DNA from: Amaricoccus sp047275745
GTDB lineage: Bacteria; Pseudomonadota; Alphaproteobacteria; Rhodobacterales; Rhodobacteraceae
Assembly (NCBI RefSeq): GCF_047275745.1
Contig: NZ_JBKQWU010000005.1
Location: 81,946-145,945 of the forward strand
Length of the DNA: 64,000 nucleotides
Reading direction: 5' to 3'
The notes beneath the pieces are model-generated. The model saw nothing but the letters and a program-made list of their open reading frames with translations, did not search any database and was not told the origin of the DNA. Position numbers and translations under genes: made by a program. How positions within the stretch are numbered: the stretch's first letter is position 1; each line of letters opens with the position of its first letter. Shown here piece by piece: positions 8,609-15,991 of the stretch.

Positions 8609-9913
8609 ATGATCCCGCGCTATTCCCGCCCCGAGATGGTCGCCATCTGGTCGCCCGAGACCAGGTTCCGGATCTGGTACGAGATCGAGGCCCATGCCTC
8701 CGACGCCCAGGCCGAGCTCGGCGTGATCCCGACGGAGAACGCGGAGGCCATCTGGCGGGCGAAGGACGTGGAGTTCGACGTGGCGCGCATCGACGAGATC
8801 GAGGCGGTGACGAAACACGACGTGATCGCCTTCCTCACGCATCTCGCGGAGCATATCGGCGCCGAGGACGCGCGCTTCGTGCATCAGGGCATGACCTCCT
8901 CGGATGTGCTCGACACCACGCTCAACGTCCAGCTGGTCCGCGCCGCCGACATCCTGCTCGCCGATCTCGATCGCGTGCTGGCGGCCCTGAAGACGCGCGC
9001 CTACGAGCACAAGGACACGGTGCGGATCGGCCGTTCCCACGGCATCCACGCGGAGCCGACGACGATGGGGCTCACCTTCGCGCGGTTCTACGCCGAGATG
9101 GACCGCAATCGGAACCGGCTCGAAAAGGCGCGCTGGGAAGTCGCGACCGGCGCGATCTCGGGCGCGGTCGGGACCTTCGCCAATATCGATCCGGCGGTGG
9201 AGGAGCATGTCTGCGCGAAGATGGGGCTGCGACCCGAGCCGATCTCGACCCAGGTGATCCCGCGCGACCGGCACGCGATGTTCTTCGCCACGCTCGGCGT
9301 CATCGCCTCCTCGATGGAGAATATCGCGATCGAGTTCCGCCACATGCAGCGGACCGAGGTGCTGGAGGCGGAGGAATACTTCTCGCCGGGCCAGAAGGGC
9401 TCCTCGGCGATGCCGCACAAACGCAACCCGGTCCTGACCGAGAACCTGACCGGTCTCGCGCGTCTCGTCCGCATGGCGGTGATCCCGGCGATGGAGAACG
9501 TGGCGCTCTGGCACGAGCGCGACATCTCGCATTCCTCCGTCGAGCGCGCGATCGGGCCGGATGCGACGATCACGCTCGATTTCGCGCTCAATCGCCTCGC
9601 GGGGGTGATCGAGAAGCTGGTGATCTACCCCGCGAACATGCTGGCGAACATGAACAAGTTCAAGGGCCTCGTCATGTCGCAGCGCGTGCTGCTCGCGCTC
9701 ACCCAGGCCGGCGTCAGCCGCGAGGACGCCTATCGCCTCGTCCAGCGCAATGCGATGAAGGTCTGGGAACAGGGCGCGGATTTCAAGGCGGAGCTTCTGG
9801 GCGACGCGGAAGTGACCGCCGCGCTCTCGCCGGCCGAGATCGAGGAGAAGTTCGACCTCGGCTATCACACCAGGCACGTCGACACGATCTTCGCCCGCGT
9901 CTTCGGGGAATGA
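8609..9913 (+). CDS. purB: Adenylosuccinate lyase
   Basis: PurB catalyses two fumarate-releasing steps of purine synthesis: SAICAR to AICAR, and adenylosuccinate to AMP. The 434-residue protein has the fumarase/aspartase superfamily signature SSAMPHKRNP in the mobile catalytic loop. It also has the conserved TSSDVLDT and IGRSHGIHAEPTT segments, the second carrying the catalytic His. Length is normal for the short bacterial type. It starts at the first ATG of the conserved MIPRYSRPEM. Downstream lie four and a half copies of a degenerate 14-base repeat, then a DNA glycosylase gene. Other purine genes (purC, purS, purQ) are 1.1 kb away but not in the same transcript. Confidence 0.98.
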   Translation: MIPRYSRPEMVAIWSPETRFRIWYEIEAHASDAQAELGVIPTENAEAIWRAKDVEFDVARIDEIEAVTKHDVIAFLTHLAEHIGAEDARFVHQGMTSSDVLDTTLNVQLVRAADILLADLDRVLAALKTRAYEHKDTVRIGRSHGIHAEPTTMGLTFARFYAEMDRNRNRLEKARWEVATGAISGAVGTFANIDPAVEEHVCAKMGLRPEPISTQVIPRDRHAMFFATLGVIASSMENIAIEFRHMQRTEVLEAEEYFSPGQKGSSAMPHKRNPVLTENLTGLARLVRMAVIPAMENVALWHERDISHSSVERAIGPDATITLDFALNRLAGVIEKLVIYPANMLANMNKFKGLVMSQRVLLALTQAGVSREDAYRLVQRNAMKVWEQGADFKAELLGDAEVTAALSPAEIEEKFDLGYHTRHVDTIFARVFGE

Positions 9914-9915
9914 CG

Positions 9916-9980
9916 GGCGGGATCTGAGGGGCGGGACCCGAGGGCCGGAACTTGAGGGGTGGAATCTGGGGGGCGGAAGC
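9916..9980. repeat. Degenerate 14-base tandem repeat downstream of purB
   Basis: Four and a half adjacent copies of GGCGGGATCTGAGG: 9916, 9930, 9944, 9958 and a partial copy at 9972. Each differs at a few bases. The last part overlaps the ribosome-binding region of the next gene. No hairpin is formed. It fills the whole gap between purB and the glycosylase gene. Confidence 0.75.
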
Positions 9981-9982
9981 GC

Positions 9983-10495
9983 ATGACCGGTGAGACCCGT
10001 GCGCGGCATTTCCCGCCCGTCGCGGGTCCCGGGACGCGGGTCCTGATCCTCGGCAGCCTGCCGGGCCTGGCCTCCCTGTCGGCGGGGCAGTACTACGCGC
10101 ATCCGCGAAATGCCTTCTGGCGGCTCGCCGGAGGGCTGATCGGGGTCGATCTGGCCGACCTGCCCTATCCGGACCGTCTCCGGGCGGCGCAGGCGGCGGG
10201 TATCGGGCTGTGGGATGTCGTGGGTTCGGCCACGCGGCGGGGCAGTCTCGACCAGGCGATCCGCGATCCCGAACTGGCCGATCTCGCGGGCCTCGTCATG
10301 ACCCTGCCGCGCCTTCGCGCCATCGCCTTCAACGGCGCGACGGCGGCGCGCCACGGCCGGGCGCGGCTCGCCGGCTCATGGATGGGGGGCGGGGCGCCGG
10401 ATCTCATCGACCTGCCCTCGTCGAGCCCGGCGCATACCATGCCCTTCGCCGAGAAGGCGCGCCGCTGGGACGTGCTCCGGCGCCACCTCGACTGA
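9983..10495 (+). CDS. DNA-deoxyinosine (hypoxanthine) glycosylase, uracil-DNA glycosylase superfamily
   Basis: A 170-residue enzyme expected to remove deaminated adenine (hypoxanthine) from DNA and so start base-excision repair. The opening ILILGSLPG followed by QYYAHPRNAFWRL is the signature of the family 6 (HDG) branch. LWDVVGSATRRGSLDQAI and the C-terminal LPSSSPAHTMPF complete the UDG fold. The Asn in HPRNAFW corresponds to the catalytic Asn described for HDG. The ATG at 9983 is chosen over an upstream GTG at 9959 that lies inside the tandem repeat. Proximity to purB may be coincidental, though both concern adenine/inosine chemistry. Confidence 0.85.
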   Translation: MTGETRARHFPPVAGPGTRVLILGSLPGLASLSAGQYYAHPRNAFWRLAGGLIGVDLADLPYPDRLRAAQAAGIGLWDVVGSATRRGSLDQAIRDPELADLAGLVMTLPRLRAIAFNGATAARHGRARLAGSWMGGGAPDLIDLPSSSPAHTMPFAEKARRWDVLRRHLD

Positions 10496-10553
10496 CCGGC
10501 CCGGATCACCCGTCACCAGCGACGGCGCCGGACGACGCGCCCGCCGCCACCCG

Positions 10554-10865
10554 TCACTCCTCGATCAGCTGCGCCTTCGCCCGGGTCAGGAGCTCGTCGA
10601 GCTTGGCACGGATCGTCCGCTCGTCGGCCTTGTCGCCGAGATCGGCGGCGAGCTTGCGGTAGACATCCTCGTGCCCGCCCTCTCCGACATCGACATGGAT
10701 GACCTCCATCGCATAGGCCTGCGCATCGTCGCCGCTCTTGCCGAGCAGGTCCGCCGCCCAGAGCCCGGCCAGCCGGTTGCGCCGCGCGAAGGCCTTGAAC
10801 ACCATCTCCTCGTCATGGGCGAACTTGTTCTCGAAGGCTCTTTCGCGTTCCTTGAAGTTGTCCAT
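10554..10865 (-). CDS. F1-ATPase zeta subunit / inhibitor (DUF1476)
   Basis: The alphaproteobacterial zeta subunit binds F1-ATPase and blocks its ATP-hydrolysing rotation, acting like mitochondrial IF1. The 103-residue protein begins MDNFKERERAFENKFAHDEE, the family's conserved and inhibitory N-terminus, and continues as a four-helix bundle (FKAFARRNRLAGLWAADLLG). Length is exactly that of the family. GGAGGA lies seven bases before the ATG. It is transcribed divergently from purC; the atp operon is not in the window. Confidence 0.93.
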   Translation of the reverse strand: MDNFKERERAFENKFAHDEEMVFKAFARRNRLAGLWAADLLGKSGDDAQAYAMEVIHVDVGEGGHEDVYRKLAADLGDKADERTIRAKLDELLTRAKAQLIEE

Positions 10866-10970
10866 AGACGTCCTCCTCCCGGGGGCTGCTGCGTCGCGCG
10901 CAGATAACCATTCCGGCCGCGATCCGACAAGTGATCCGAGACGCGCCCATACAACCGCGCCGCAATCGCG

Positions 10971-10998
10971 CTTGCTCCTTTTCGGGGCAAGGTATAGA
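10971..10998 (+). promoter_or_regulatory. Likely purC promoter with dyad in the spacer
   Basis: CTTGCT (10971) and TATAGA (10993) are 16 bases apart, about 60 bases before the purC start. The spacer forms a dyad CTTGCTCC/GGGGCAAG around TTTTC, which could be an operator or an early hairpin. Confidence 0.45.
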
Positions 10999-11061
10999 GA
11001 GCGGTGACGGGAAAGGCGGGCGTCCGGCCCCCCTTTCCCATTGGTATTTTCGGAGACTTTC

Positions 11062-11826
11062 ATGGCCCGCCGCAGGATGATTTACGAGGGCAAGGCGAAG
11101 ATTCTCTACGAAGGACCCGAGCCCGACACGCTCATCCAGTACTTCAAGGACGACGCCACCGCCTTCGACGCCACGAAGAAGGCGACGATCGAGGGCAAGG
11201 GCGTCCTGAACAACCGCCTCTCCGAGCATTTCATGAACGGTCTGAACGCCATCGGCGTGCCGACCCATTTCATCCGCCGGATCAACATGCGCGAGCAGCT
11301 GATCCGCATGGTCGAGATGATCCCGCTCGAGGTGGTGGTGCGCAACTATGCCGCGGGATCGCTCTCGAAGCGCCTCGGCATTCCCGAGGGGCAGCAGCTG
11401 CCGCGCCCGGTGATCGAATTCTACTACAAGGACGACGCGCTCCACGATCCGTTGGTGACCGAGGAGCATATCGTCGCCTTCAACTGGGCGAGCCAGCAGG
11501 ACATCGACGACATGATCGCGCTGTCGCTCCGCGTGAACGACTTCCTCTCGGGCATGTTTCTCGGTGTCGGCATCCGCCTCGTCGATTTCAAGATCGAGAT
11601 CGGCCGGATCTACGACGGCGATTTCCAGCGCCTGATCGTCGCCGACGAGATCTCGCCCGACAGCTGCCGGCTCTGGGACATCGAGACCGGCCGCAAGCTC
11701 GACAAGGACGTGTTCCGCCACGACCTCGGCGATCTCGCGGACGCCTATACCGAGGTTGCCCGGCGCCTCGGCGTCATGCCGAAGTCGCAGAGCCGGACGC
11801 ATTCCGGCCCCAAGCTCGTGAACTGA
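11062..11826 (+). CDS. purC: Phosphoribosylaminoimidazole-succinocarboxamide synthase
   Basis: PurC joins CAIR and aspartate with ATP to give SAICAR, the step before the PurB lyase reaction. The 254-residue protein shows the SAICAR synthetase features YEGKAKILYEG near the start, FKDDATAFDATKK, the signature VVVRNYAAGSLSKR, and LVDFKIEIGR. The ATG at 11062 follows CGGAGA; a frame extension of seven residues upstream lacks support. It is followed by purS after 55 bases and purQ, forming the block seen across alphaproteobacteria, although purL does not follow here. Confidence 0.98.
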   Translation: MARRRMIYEGKAKILYEGPEPDTLIQYFKDDATAFDATKKATIEGKGVLNNRLSEHFMNGLNAIGVPTHFIRRINMREQLIRMVEMIPLEVVVRNYAAGSLSKRLGIPEGQQLPRPVIEFYYKDDALHDPLVTEEHIVAFNWASQQDIDDMIALSLRVNDFLSGMFLGVGIRLVDFKIEIGRIYDGDFQRLIVADEISPDSCRLWDIETGRKLDKDVFRHDLGDLADAYTEVARRLGVMPKSQSRTHSGPKLVN

Positions 11827-11881
11827 AACGCCTGGGCCTGGATGCCCCAACTGAAACGCTCGAACCGATGAAGGCCCCCGC

Positions 11882-12121
11882 ATGAAAGCTCGCGTGCATG
11901 TGACGCTGAAGACCGGCGTGCTCGATCCCCAGGGCGAGGCGGTCCGGCATTCGCTGGGCGCGCTCGGCTTCGCGGGCGTGGGCGAGGTCCGGATCGGCAA
12001 GGTGATCGAGCTCGAAGTCGCCGAGACCGACCGCGCCGCCGCCGAGGCGCGCGTGCGCGAGATGTGCGAGAAGCTGCTCGCCAACACGGTGATCGAGAAC
12101 TACGCGGTGGAGATCGCATGA
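11882..12121 (+). CDS. purS: FGAM synthase subunit PurS
   Basis: PurS is the small structural subunit that bridges PurL and PurQ in the three-part formylglycinamidine ribonucleotide synthase. The 79-residue protein has the family pattern KARVHVTLKTGVLDPQGEAV, then IGKVIELEV and a final NTVIENYAVEI. Length is normal. The last four bases overlap purQ (ATGA), so translation of the two subunits is coupled. Confidence 0.97.
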   Translation: MKARVHVTLKTGVLDPQGEAVRHSLGALGFAGVGEVRIGKVIELEVAETDRAAAEARVREMCEKLLANTVIENYAVEIA

Positions 12122-12804
12122 GCCTCAAGGCCGGCGTCGTCGTCTTTCCCGGATCGAACTGCGACCGTGACCTCGCGGTGGCGCTGAGAAGCGCCGGGGC
12201 CGATGTCACGATGGTCTGGCACAAGGAGACCGACCTGCCGGCGGGACTCGATTTCGTCGGCATCCCGGGCGGCTTCTCCTTCGGCGACTATCTGCGCTGC
12301 GGCGCGATCGCCGCGCGGGCGCCGATCATGCGCGCCGTGGTCGATTTCGTGCACGGCGGCGGTCATGCGATCGGCGTCTGCAACGGGTTCCAGGTGCTGA
12401 TCGAGACCGGGCTCCTGCCCGGCGCGCTGATGCGGAACGCGGGCGTGCGGTTCATCTGCGCGCCGGTCGGTCTCGAAGTCGCGACGACGGACAGCGCCTT
12501 CACCGCCGCCTATGGCAAGGGCGAGCGGATCGAGGTTCCGATCGCGCATCACGACGGCAATTACTTCGCCGATGCCGACACGCTCGCGTCGCTCGCCGAT
12601 CAGGACCGGATCGCGCTGCGTTACGCGGAGAATCCGAACGGCTCGGCCGCGGATATCGCCGGTATCCTGTCGGAGAACCGCCGCGTGCTCGGGCTGATGC
12701 CGCATCCCGAGCGCGCCGTCGATCCGGCGCATGGCGGCACGGATGGCGCGCGGATGTTCGCCGGTATCACGGAGGCGTTAACCGGGGAAGCGGTGCGCGC
12801 TTGA
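12118..12804 (+). CDS. purQ: FGAM synthase glutamine amidotransferase subunit PurQ
   Basis: PurQ releases ammonia from glutamine for the PurL synthetase reaction in purine synthesis. The 228-residue class I amidotransferase has the nucleophile elbow GVCNGFQVL with catalytic Cys, the oxyanion strand GIPGGFSFGDYLRCG, and the His-Glu pair in LGLMPHPERA. The ATG overlaps the purS stop. The expected third subunit, purL, is not adjacent and must lie elsewhere. The gene is followed after 30 bases by the unrelated dctB. Confidence 0.97.
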   Translation: MSLKAGVVVFPGSNCDRDLAVALRSAGADVTMVWHKETDLPAGLDFVGIPGGFSFGDYLRCGAIAARAPIMRAVVDFVHGGGHAIGVCNGFQVLIETGLLPGALMRNAGVRFICAPVGLEVATTDSAFTAAYGKGERIEVPIAHHDGNYFADADTLASLADQDRIALRYAENPNGSAADIAGILSENRRVLGLMPHPERAVDPAHGGTDGARMFAGITEALTGEAVRA

Positions 12805-12834
12805 GGCGAAAGCCGGCCAGGGTTTAGATGAAGC

Positions 12835-14595
12835 ATGAACCAGGGCAGTAGGGGGGAGAGCAAGGCAGCCTATCCGGGTCGCATCTGGATGCGCGCCGGG
12901 CTCATGATTTCTGTCCTCGTCATGGGCCTCGTGATCTGGGTCAGCCAGATCTACCTGACGCGCAGCTTCTCCGTGCCCCAGGAGACGGATGCGACGCTGC
13001 GGGCCACGCTCTACGCCGGCTCGATCCAGAGCGCGATGCAGCGCCATTCGGTCGTGCCGCTTCTGCTCGCGCGCGACCCGATCCTGCAGGTGGCGCTGCG
13101 GAGCGACGAATTTGGCGAGGCCGAGGCACGGCTGCGGGATTTCCGCGAGGAGATCGGCGCCGGCTCGATCTTCCTGCTCGACGCCACCGGCCGCATCGTC
13201 GCCGCGAGCGACCGGCAGCCGCTCGAACAATACGATGGCGACAAGGCCTATTTCACGCTCGCCGCCGCCGATACCGGCACGATCTTCTCGATCATCGAGA
13301 ACGACGACGGCGCCTACAGCTTCCACTATGCCCGCAAGGTGGAGGACGAGGGCCGCCTGCTCGGCGTCATCGTCGTGACCGTCGATCTCGGCGCGCTTGA
13401 GGAAGGCTGGCGGCGCTCGCGGGTCAGGGTGGCGGTGACGAATTCGGAGGGCAACGTCCTGCTCGCCTCCGAGCCGGACTGGCGCAAGAACGCGCTCGAG
13501 AACCTGCTTGCCTCCGCCTCGCACCCCTCGCGCCTGACGCAGGCGTTGCGCGAGGCGCGCGCGAGTTTCGGCGCGCCGGACTATGTCTACATCACCGGCA
13601 CGCCCTATATCGGCGCCGAGGTGCCTGTCGGCTTCCGGAACTGGCGCCTGACCTATTTCGCCGGGATCGAGGGCGTGCGGGCGCGGGTGAACTCCGTCCT
13701 CGCGCTCATCATCATGGTGCTGGCGCTTCTGCTCGCGCTCGCCTTCTATCTTCTGTCCCGCCGGGCGCGCGCGGAGAACCTTCGGGTGAAGCGGGAGTCC
13801 GATGATCTCAGGATGCTGAACCGCCGCCTGTCGGCGGAGATCGCGGCGCGCCAGAGGGTGGAAAGAAACCTCAAGGATGCCGAGCAAAGCCTTGAGCAGG
13901 CATCGAAACTCGCCGCGCTGGGGCAGATGTCGGCCGCCGTCAGCCACGAGCTGAACCAGCCGCTCGCCGCGATGAAGACCTATCTCGCGGGCGCCCGGCT
14001 GCTCCTGACCCGCAAGCGCGCCGACGAGGCGCTGACCTCCTTCCAGCGCATCGACGATCTGATCGAGCGGATGGGCGGGATTACCCGGCAGTTGAAATCC
14101 TACGCGCGCAAGAGCGATTCGGACGATCTCGAACCGGTCGATCTGCGCGCCAGCGTCCGCGCCGCGCTCGCGATGATGGCGCCGCAGCTCGGCAAGATGT
14201 CGGTCAACATCACCACGACCCTACCGTCGGAGCCGGTGATGGTCCGCGCGGACCCGCTCCGCATCGAACAGATCATCGTGAACCTGCTGCGCAATGCTCT
14301 GGACGCGGTGAAGGGACGCGACGACAAGAGGGTCAAGGTCTTCCTTGTCCAGGGCGAAATGATCCTGCTCTCGGTCGAGGACAACGGAGACGGGCTGAAG
14401 GACCCGGGCAAGTTGTTCGAGCCCTTCTACACAACGAAGAAGCCCGGCGAGGGGCTCGGCCTTGGTCTGGCCATCTCCGCCGGGTTCGCCAATGAACTCG
14501 GCGGACGGCTCGTCGCGCGTAATGCTCCCGATGGCGGCGCTGTCTTCGAACTCCTCCTGCCGAGGGACCGGGCGCAGAACCAGGCCGCGGAGTAG
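12835..14595 (+). CDS. dctB: DctB-type C4-dicarboxylate sensor histidine kinase
   Basis: Membrane sensor kinase that detects succinate, fumarate or malate with its periplasmic region and phosphorylates DctD. The 586-residue protein has one membrane helix near 21-42, a long periplasmic double-Cache-like region, and a second helix near 287-308. A coiled linker follows, then the H-box AAVSHELNQPLAAM with His near 371. The N-box NLLRNALDAV and G-boxes VEDNGDGL and GLGLGLAI complete the kinase. The HELNQPL form of the H-box and the domain order are typical of DctB. The response regulator starts four bases after the stop. No dctPQM or dctA transporter is in the window. Confidence 0.9.
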   Translation: MNQGSRGESKAAYPGRIWMRAGLMISVLVMGLVIWVSQIYLTRSFSVPQETDATLRATLYAGSIQSAMQRHSVVPLLLARDPILQVALRSDEFGEAEARLRDFREEIGAGSIFLLDATGRIVAASDRQPLEQYDGDKAYFTLAAADTGTIFSIIENDDGAYSFHYARKVEDEGRLLGVIVVTVDLGALEEGWRRSRVRVAVTNSEGNVLLASEPDWRKNALENLLASASHPSRLTQALREARASFGAPDYVYITGTPYIGAEVPVGFRNWRLTYFAGIEGVRARVNSVLALIIMVLALLLALAFYLLSRRARAENLRVKRESDDLRMLNRRLSAEIAARQRVERNLKDAEQSLEQASKLAALGQMSAAVSHELNQPLAAMKTYLAGARLLLTRKRADEALTSFQRIDDLIERMGGITRQLKSYARKSDSDDLEPVDLRASVRAALAMMAPQLGKMSVNITTTLPSEPVMVRADPLRIEQIIVNLLRNALDAVKGRDDKRVKVFLVQGEMILLSVEDNGDGLKDPGKLFEPFYTTKKPGEGLGLGLAISAGFANELGGRLVARNAPDGGAVFELLLPRDRAQNQAAE

Positions 14596-14599
14596 AGAA

Positions 14600-15949
14600 A
14601 TGACGGATAAGACGACGACGGTCGCGATCGTGGATGACGAGGCGGATCTCCGCGAGTCGGTCGCGCAATGGATGCAGCTCTCCGAATTCGAGCCGGTCAC
14701 CTTCGAAACCGCCGAGCTGGCGCTGAAGGACCTCGGACCCGATTTCCCGGGCATCGTCGTCAGTGACATCAAGATGCCGGGCATGGACGGAATGGCACTG
14801 CTGCGCCGGCTGCAGTCGGTCGATCCCGGCCTGCCGGTCATCCTGATGACCGGGCACGGCGACGTGCCGATGGCGGTCGAGGCGATGCGCATCGGCGCCT
14901 TCGACTTCGTGGAGAAGCCTTTCGATCCGGAACGGCTCGCGGAACTCGTCCGCAAGGCGTCGCAGGCCAGGGCGAAGACGCTCGCGACCCGGGCGCTCCG
15001 GCGCGAACTCGCGGACGGCAACGTGCTCACGCGCCGTCTCATGGGCGCGAGTCCGGCGATGGAGAAGCTCCGCGAGCAGATCCTCGACGTCGGCCAGGCG
15101 GATGGCCATGTGCTTGTCGTCGGCGAGACCGGGACGGGCAAGAGCCTCATTGCCATGGCGCTGCATGCCTGCGGCGCCCGCGCGACCAAGCCGCTCATCA
15201 CGCTCAACTGCGCCAGCGTGCCCGCCGAGGCCGTCGAGCCGATGCTCTTTGGCGCCCCCGACCGGCCGGAGAAGCCGATGATCGACCAGGCCGAGGGCGG
15301 CACGCTCTGCCTCGAGGATATCGAGGCGCTGCCGCCCCATGCCCAGGCCCGGCTGATCGAGACGCTGAGCGCGACCGATCCGAGCAGCGCGGCGAGCCGG
15401 GTCCACAACATCCGCGTGGTCGCGATCTCCAGCCGGCTCGGCGCGGGTGCCCCGCCGGCCGAGCTCATGCGCGACGATCTCTATTTCCGCCTCGCGGGTC
15501 TCGTTCTCGAAGCGCCACCGCTACGCTCGCGGGGCGAGGATATCCTGACGCTGTTCTCGCATTTCACGGTGCAGTTCGCCGAGGAATACGGCTGCGAGCC
15601 GCCGACGCTGAACGCCGGGGACGCGGCCAATCTCGTCCAGGCCCCCTGGCCCGGCAATGTGCGCCAGTTGATCAACCTCGCGGAACGCGCGGTCCTGCAG
15701 GCGCGGCGCGGCGACAACAACATCTCCGCGCTCCTGATCGACGACGGGTTCCAGGCGCCGATGATCGCCCTCGACGGCGAGAAGCCGCTGAAGGAACATG
15801 TCGACGCTTTCGAGAAGATGCTGATCGATCACGCGCTGAGGCGCAATACCGGCTCGGTCAGCGCGGTGATGGCGGAACTCGCCCTGCCCCGCCGCACGCT
15901 CAATGAGAAGATGACCAAATACGGTCTGAGCCGGGGCGACTATCTCTGA
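14600..15949 (+). CDS. dctD: DctD-type response regulator of the NtrC class lacking the GAFTGA loop
   Basis: NtrC-class regulator of 449 residues: receiver domain 1-120 (phospho-acceptor Asp56 in VVSDIKMP, Lys106 in FVEKPF), AAA+ domain, and a C-terminal Fis-type helix-turn-helix (MAELALPRRTLNEKM). Walker A is GETGTGKS. The AAA+ domain is altered: between MLFG and the Walker B region (EGGTLCLED) there are only 12 residues, and the GAFTGA loop that contacts sigma-54 is missing. The last Walker B residues are LED rather than the usual LDE. By analogy with Rhodobacter capsulatus NtrC, which also lacks GAFTGA and works with sigma-70, it may not use sigma-54. Paired with dctB. Confidence 0.88.
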   Translation: MTDKTTTVAIVDDEADLRESVAQWMQLSEFEPVTFETAELALKDLGPDFPGIVVSDIKMPGMDGMALLRRLQSVDPGLPVILMTGHGDVPMAVEAMRIGAFDFVEKPFDPERLAELVRKASQARAKTLATRALRRELADGNVLTRRLMGASPAMEKLREQILDVGQADGHVLVVGETGTGKSLIAMALHACGARATKPLITLNCASVPAEAVEPMLFGAPDRPEKPMIDQAEGGTLCLEDIEALPPHAQARLIETLSATDPSSAASRVHNIRVVAISSRLGAGAPPAELMRDDLYFRLAGLVLEAPPLRSRGEDILTLFSHFTVQFAEEYGCEPPTLNAGDAANLVQAPWPGNVRQLINLAERAVLQARRGDNNISALLIDDGFQAPMIALDGEKPLKEHVDAFEKMLIDHALRRNTGSVSAVMAELALPRRTLNEKMTKYGLSRGDYL

Positions 15950-15955
15950 TGCCTT

Positions 15956-15984
15956 GGCGCGCGAGGCCGCTGGCCCCGCGCGCC
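15956..15984. terminator. GC hairpin between convergent genes
   Basis: An almost perfect inverted repeat, GGCGCGCG-A-GGCC-GCT-GGCC-C-CGCGCGCC, lies between dctD and the convergent DUF1593 gene. It has no T tract. Placement suggests a bidirectional terminator or RNA-end stabiliser. Confidence 0.5.
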
Positions 15985-15991
15985 GGCTCCG

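Noticed and set aside
9959..9983. Upstream GTG start for the DNA glycosylase
   Set aside because: It lies inside the 14-base tandem repeat, adds non-conserved residues and lacks a ribosome-binding site.
8156..10354. Very long open frame on the minus strand opposite purB
   Set aside because: It covers a fully conserved purB and reads as Arg/His/Asp-rich low-complexity protein, the usual shadow in GC-rich DNA. Similar long shadows occur opposite the MFS and M20 genes (39.4-42.5 kb) and opposite cysI (55-57 kb).
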